Shown here in pieces: positions 11,847 to 13,331 of a stretch of DNA of 13,331 bases (positions are counted from its first letter, which is position 1; every line of letters starts with the position of its first letter). Origin of the DNA: Candidatus Ruminimicrobiellum caprinum (lineage in GTDB: Bacteria > Elusimicrobiota > Endomicrobiia > Endomicrobiales > Endomicrobiaceae); assembly GCA_017413305.1 (NCBI GenBank), contig JAFPUA010000209.1:1-13331 (forward strand), given 5' to 3'. The notes beneath the pieces are model-generated. The model did no database searches. It was not told the origin of the DNA and worked only from the letters and a program-made list of their open reading frames with translations. Position numbers and translations under genes: made by a program.

Positions 11847-12258
11847 TTACTGTCTCCGTTTTGGTTTCTTCAACTTTTTCTTCTTTAACTTCTGCATTTT
11901 CTACAGAAGCTTCTGCTGCAGGCTGTGCTGCTTTAGCGGAATCTATTCCTCTAGGTTTTTTAACAACTTTTTTCTTAGGTTCAACTTTTACTGTTAAAAA
12001 CCTAATAACATCATCGTTAACCTTGAAGAAATTCTCCAAAGAAAGAACTACGGAACCTGCTGCATCAAACTCAACATAAGTATAGTTTCCTTCACGGAAC
12101 TTCTTAATGTTGTAAGCAAGTTTCTTCTTTCCCAACTGTTGAAGATTTTTGATTTTTCCATCTGCAGTTTCTATGATTTTAGAAACTTTTGCTGAAATGT
12201 CTTCCAATTTGGCGGAATCTAATTCCGGAGAACAAATGAAAGTGCACTCGTAACTCAT
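11809..12258 (-). CDS. rpsF: 30S ribosomal protein S6
   Basis: A 149-residue S6. The ferredoxin-like fold spans about 1-95: YECTFICSPELD, QLGKKKLAYNIKKFREGNYTYVEF and the NDDVIRFLTVKVE strand that faces S18. The last 50 residues are a low-complexity Lys/Ala/Glu tail (VVKKPRG...EEKVEETKTE), longer than in many S6 proteins and probably disordered; the final 12 codons double as the start of ssb in another frame. A GGGGG Shine-Dalgarno lies 7 nt before the ATG. The leader has a perfect 8-bp hairpin (12282-12302) that may be an autoregulatory site. First gene of the operon. Confidence 0.95.
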   Translation of the reverse strand: MSYECTFICSPELDSAKLEDISAKVSKIIETADGKIKNLQQLGKKKLAYNIKKFREGNYTYVEFDAAGSVVLSLENFFKVNDDVIRFLTVKVEPKKKVVKKPRGIDSAKAAQPAAEASVENAEVKEEKVEETKTETVNESANVSDTAAK

Positions 12259-12281
12259 TGTACTACCCCCTTTTTGGATTT

Positions 12282-12302
12282 CCGTTATTTTTGTAATAAC
12301 GG
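12282..12302 (-). promoter_or_regulatory. Hairpin in the rpsF leader, candidate S6:S18 autoregulatory site
   Basis: Perfect 8-bp arms: on the minus strand CCGTTATT (12295-12302), loop ACAAA, AATAACGG (12282-12289). It lies 23 nt before the rpsF ATG and is not followed by a T tract, so not a terminator. S6:S18 leader motifs in other bacteria depend on a CCG trinucleotide; here a CCG is present but drawn as paired, so the match is only suggestive. Confidence 0.4.
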
Positions 12303-12332
12303 CTTAGCCTCTTTAAGAAGCAAAGTTCGTTT

Positions 12333-12361
12333 ATTTTACTTTATTTTAAAAAATTTTGCAA
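12333..12361 (-). promoter_or_regulatory. Probable promoter of the rpsF operon
   Basis: On the minus strand: TTGCAA (12356-12361), 17-nt spacer, TAAAAT (12333-12338). It is within the 115-nt gap before rpsF and overlaps the hairpin that ends the upstream gene. Confidence 0.5.
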
Positions 12362-12371
12362 GCAAAATTTT
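12348..12371 (-). terminator. AT-rich hairpin after the HAD-like gene
   Basis: Arms AAAATTTTGC (12350-12359) and GCAAAATTTT (12362-12371), ending in six T on the minus strand, 2 nt after the stop codon. The stem is weak (mostly A-T), so termination may be partial and let transcription pass into rpsF. Confidence 0.5.
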
Positions 12372-12373
12372 GT

Positions 12374-13331
12374 TTAAGCTGACTTTAAAAGTTCTCGCAT
12401 ATAGACATTTTCTTCCTCAAACTGCTGTTCATCTTTTACATCTTCCAAAATCTCATACGGAGGAAGAATTTCATCTTCTTCAAGAAGTCTTCGTTTTAGT
12501 TCTTGTGCAACATTTTGCGGAGTATAATCGGGATCTGCAGCTATCTTGCCAACATTTTCTTCAACAATAGAAAGTATCATCTGTTGTAAAAGAAGGCTTC
12601 TTTCGATATTGCCGGATACGGTTTCTTTCTGAGAAAACTTTTTATTTTTTATCAACGATATAAAAGTTCCCTCAAAAGTATTACTGTTTGTATTTACAAC
12701 TACCATATCTTTAAATTCCGGAAGAGTTTGTTGCATAAAATACGGCGGGTAATCAACTCCTCCTGAATTAAGTTCATCTCCTGAAGAAATAATATAACTT
12801 GCAGGAATCCCGTTATTTACTGCATCTCTTACAGGAACACCTTTATCAACACCGGCTTTGTAAATACTAAGCGTAGTTTGACCTGTACTTTCCACTTTTA
12901 AATCAGGATATTTTGCCTGAACAATAGGTCTAAAATAAAGAACACAAGTTTCTCTTACTAAATTTGGTCTGAAAGGACTTACGACATATCTTACAGGACT
13001 TTCAAAATTTCCTCTGAGATCTTTGCCGTTATACAGCTTTTCAAAATCTTGTTTTAACCTGACAGCTTCTTTTGTATCCTCGGCACTTTTTGAAAAATAT
13101 AATCTTGAAAATTCCAATAACAACATTATTTTCATAATATTTAAAAATTCTTCTTTATTTAAAAGCTTTTTTGCAGAAAATTCATAGAGTTCTTTAAGTT
13201 TATCGGAAGCTTCTTTTCTTTTTAGTGTTCCCCATTCGGTAACAAGATCTTTCATAAAATCCGGAATTGTATAACCTGCCAAAACATTCTCTACCAACTT
13301 CGTGTAAGTTAAATCATCGTCATTTCTTAAA
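12374..13331 (-). CDS. HAD-like protein, C-terminal part (5' end cut by window edge)
   Basis: The frame is open to the window edge (318 visible residues). The TTG at 13297 could serve as a start, but codons LRNDDDLTYTK continue upstream without a stop, so the gene probably begins outside. The stretch TTLSIYKAGVDKGVPVRDAV (Lys about 152 counted from that TTG) followed by YIISSGDELNSGGVDYPPYF (Asp174) resembles motifs III and IV of HAD subfamily IIB phosphatases (usual GvDKG ... GDel.pGGnD). If so, the nucleophile motif DxDxT lies off the window. The preceding 120 residues are helical and charged, and about 100 residues follow the HAD-like part with an acidic end (LLEEDEILPPYEILEDVKDE), longer than a simple HAD. 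It is upstream of rpsF with its own AT-rich terminator. Substrate unknown. Confidence 0.6.
   Translation of the reverse strand, partial: LRNDDDLTYTKLVENVLAGYTIPDFMKDLVTEWGTLKRKEASDKLKELYEFSAKKLLNKEEFLNIMKIMLLLEFSRLYFSKSAEDTKEAVRLKQDFEKLYNGKDLRGNFESPVRYVVSPFRPNLVRETCVLYFRPIVQAKYPDLKVESTGQTTLSIYKAGVDKGVPVRDAVNNGIPASYIISSGDELNSGGVDYPPYFMQQTLPEFKDMVVVNTNSNTFEGTFISLIKNKKFSQKETVSGNIERSLLLQQMILSIVEENVGKIAADPDYTPQNVAQELKRRLLEEDEILPPYEILEDVKDEQQFEEENVYMRELLKSA

Overview
The window is visibly AT-rich and almost all of its genes lie on the minus strand. Gene content points to an anaerobic Gram-negative-type bacterium: a four-subunit pyruvate:ferredoxin oxidoreductase, a class A penicillin-binding protein and two orphan type IV pilin-like genes. 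Scattered single pilin-like genes, AT richness and this metabolism fit an Elusimicrobiota-like (gut or uncultured) organism, but the phylum is an inference of moderate confidence, since no rRNA is present.

Layout from left to right. (1) 1-2003: a two-gene minus-strand operon of trhP (U32 family, tRNA wobble hydroxylation) followed by an HD-domain protein cut by the left window edge. (2) 2004-2220: intergenic DNA packed with heptamer repeats and palindromic modules. (3) 2221-4329: PBP1A with its own promoter. (4) 4472-4906: first pilin-like gene, with a strong terminator and a structured leader. (5) 5107-5154: a near-perfect palindrome with a -10 box at the same distance on each side; the only plus-strand gene, a small HTH regulator with a coiled coil, lies to its right. 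(6) 5576-6007: repeats only. (7) 6008-9151: porC-porD-porA-porB operon with a near-consensus promoter. (8) 9467-9913: second pilin-like gene, preceded by about 350 nt of leader from a perfect TTGACA-N17-TATAAT promoter. (9) 10595-12258: rpsF-ssb-rpsR-rplI ribosomal/SSB operon. (10) 12374-13331: the C-terminal part of a protein with HAD-like motifs, cut by the right edge.

The most notable signal is the leader of the second pilin gene (about 10009-10260, minus strand). It folds on paper into a three-way junction with two GAAA-capped arms, three further long hairpins, and an 8-9 bp pairing between the apical loop of one hairpin and the single-stranded part of the junction. Several base pairs are G-U on the minus strand and A-C on the plus strand, which says the RNA is read from the minus strand. 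Two sets of alternative pairings suggest a switching RNA. I do not recognise it as a known class. The first pilin gene also has a structured leader, and it shares a symmetric promoter/operator region with the HTH gene.

The other recurrent theme is intergenic: degenerate 7-bp (and one 8-bp) tandem repeats with a different unit at each locus, two-module palindromes ending in ATGACA, and about ten hairpins with exactly three loop bases. I found none of these inside genes.
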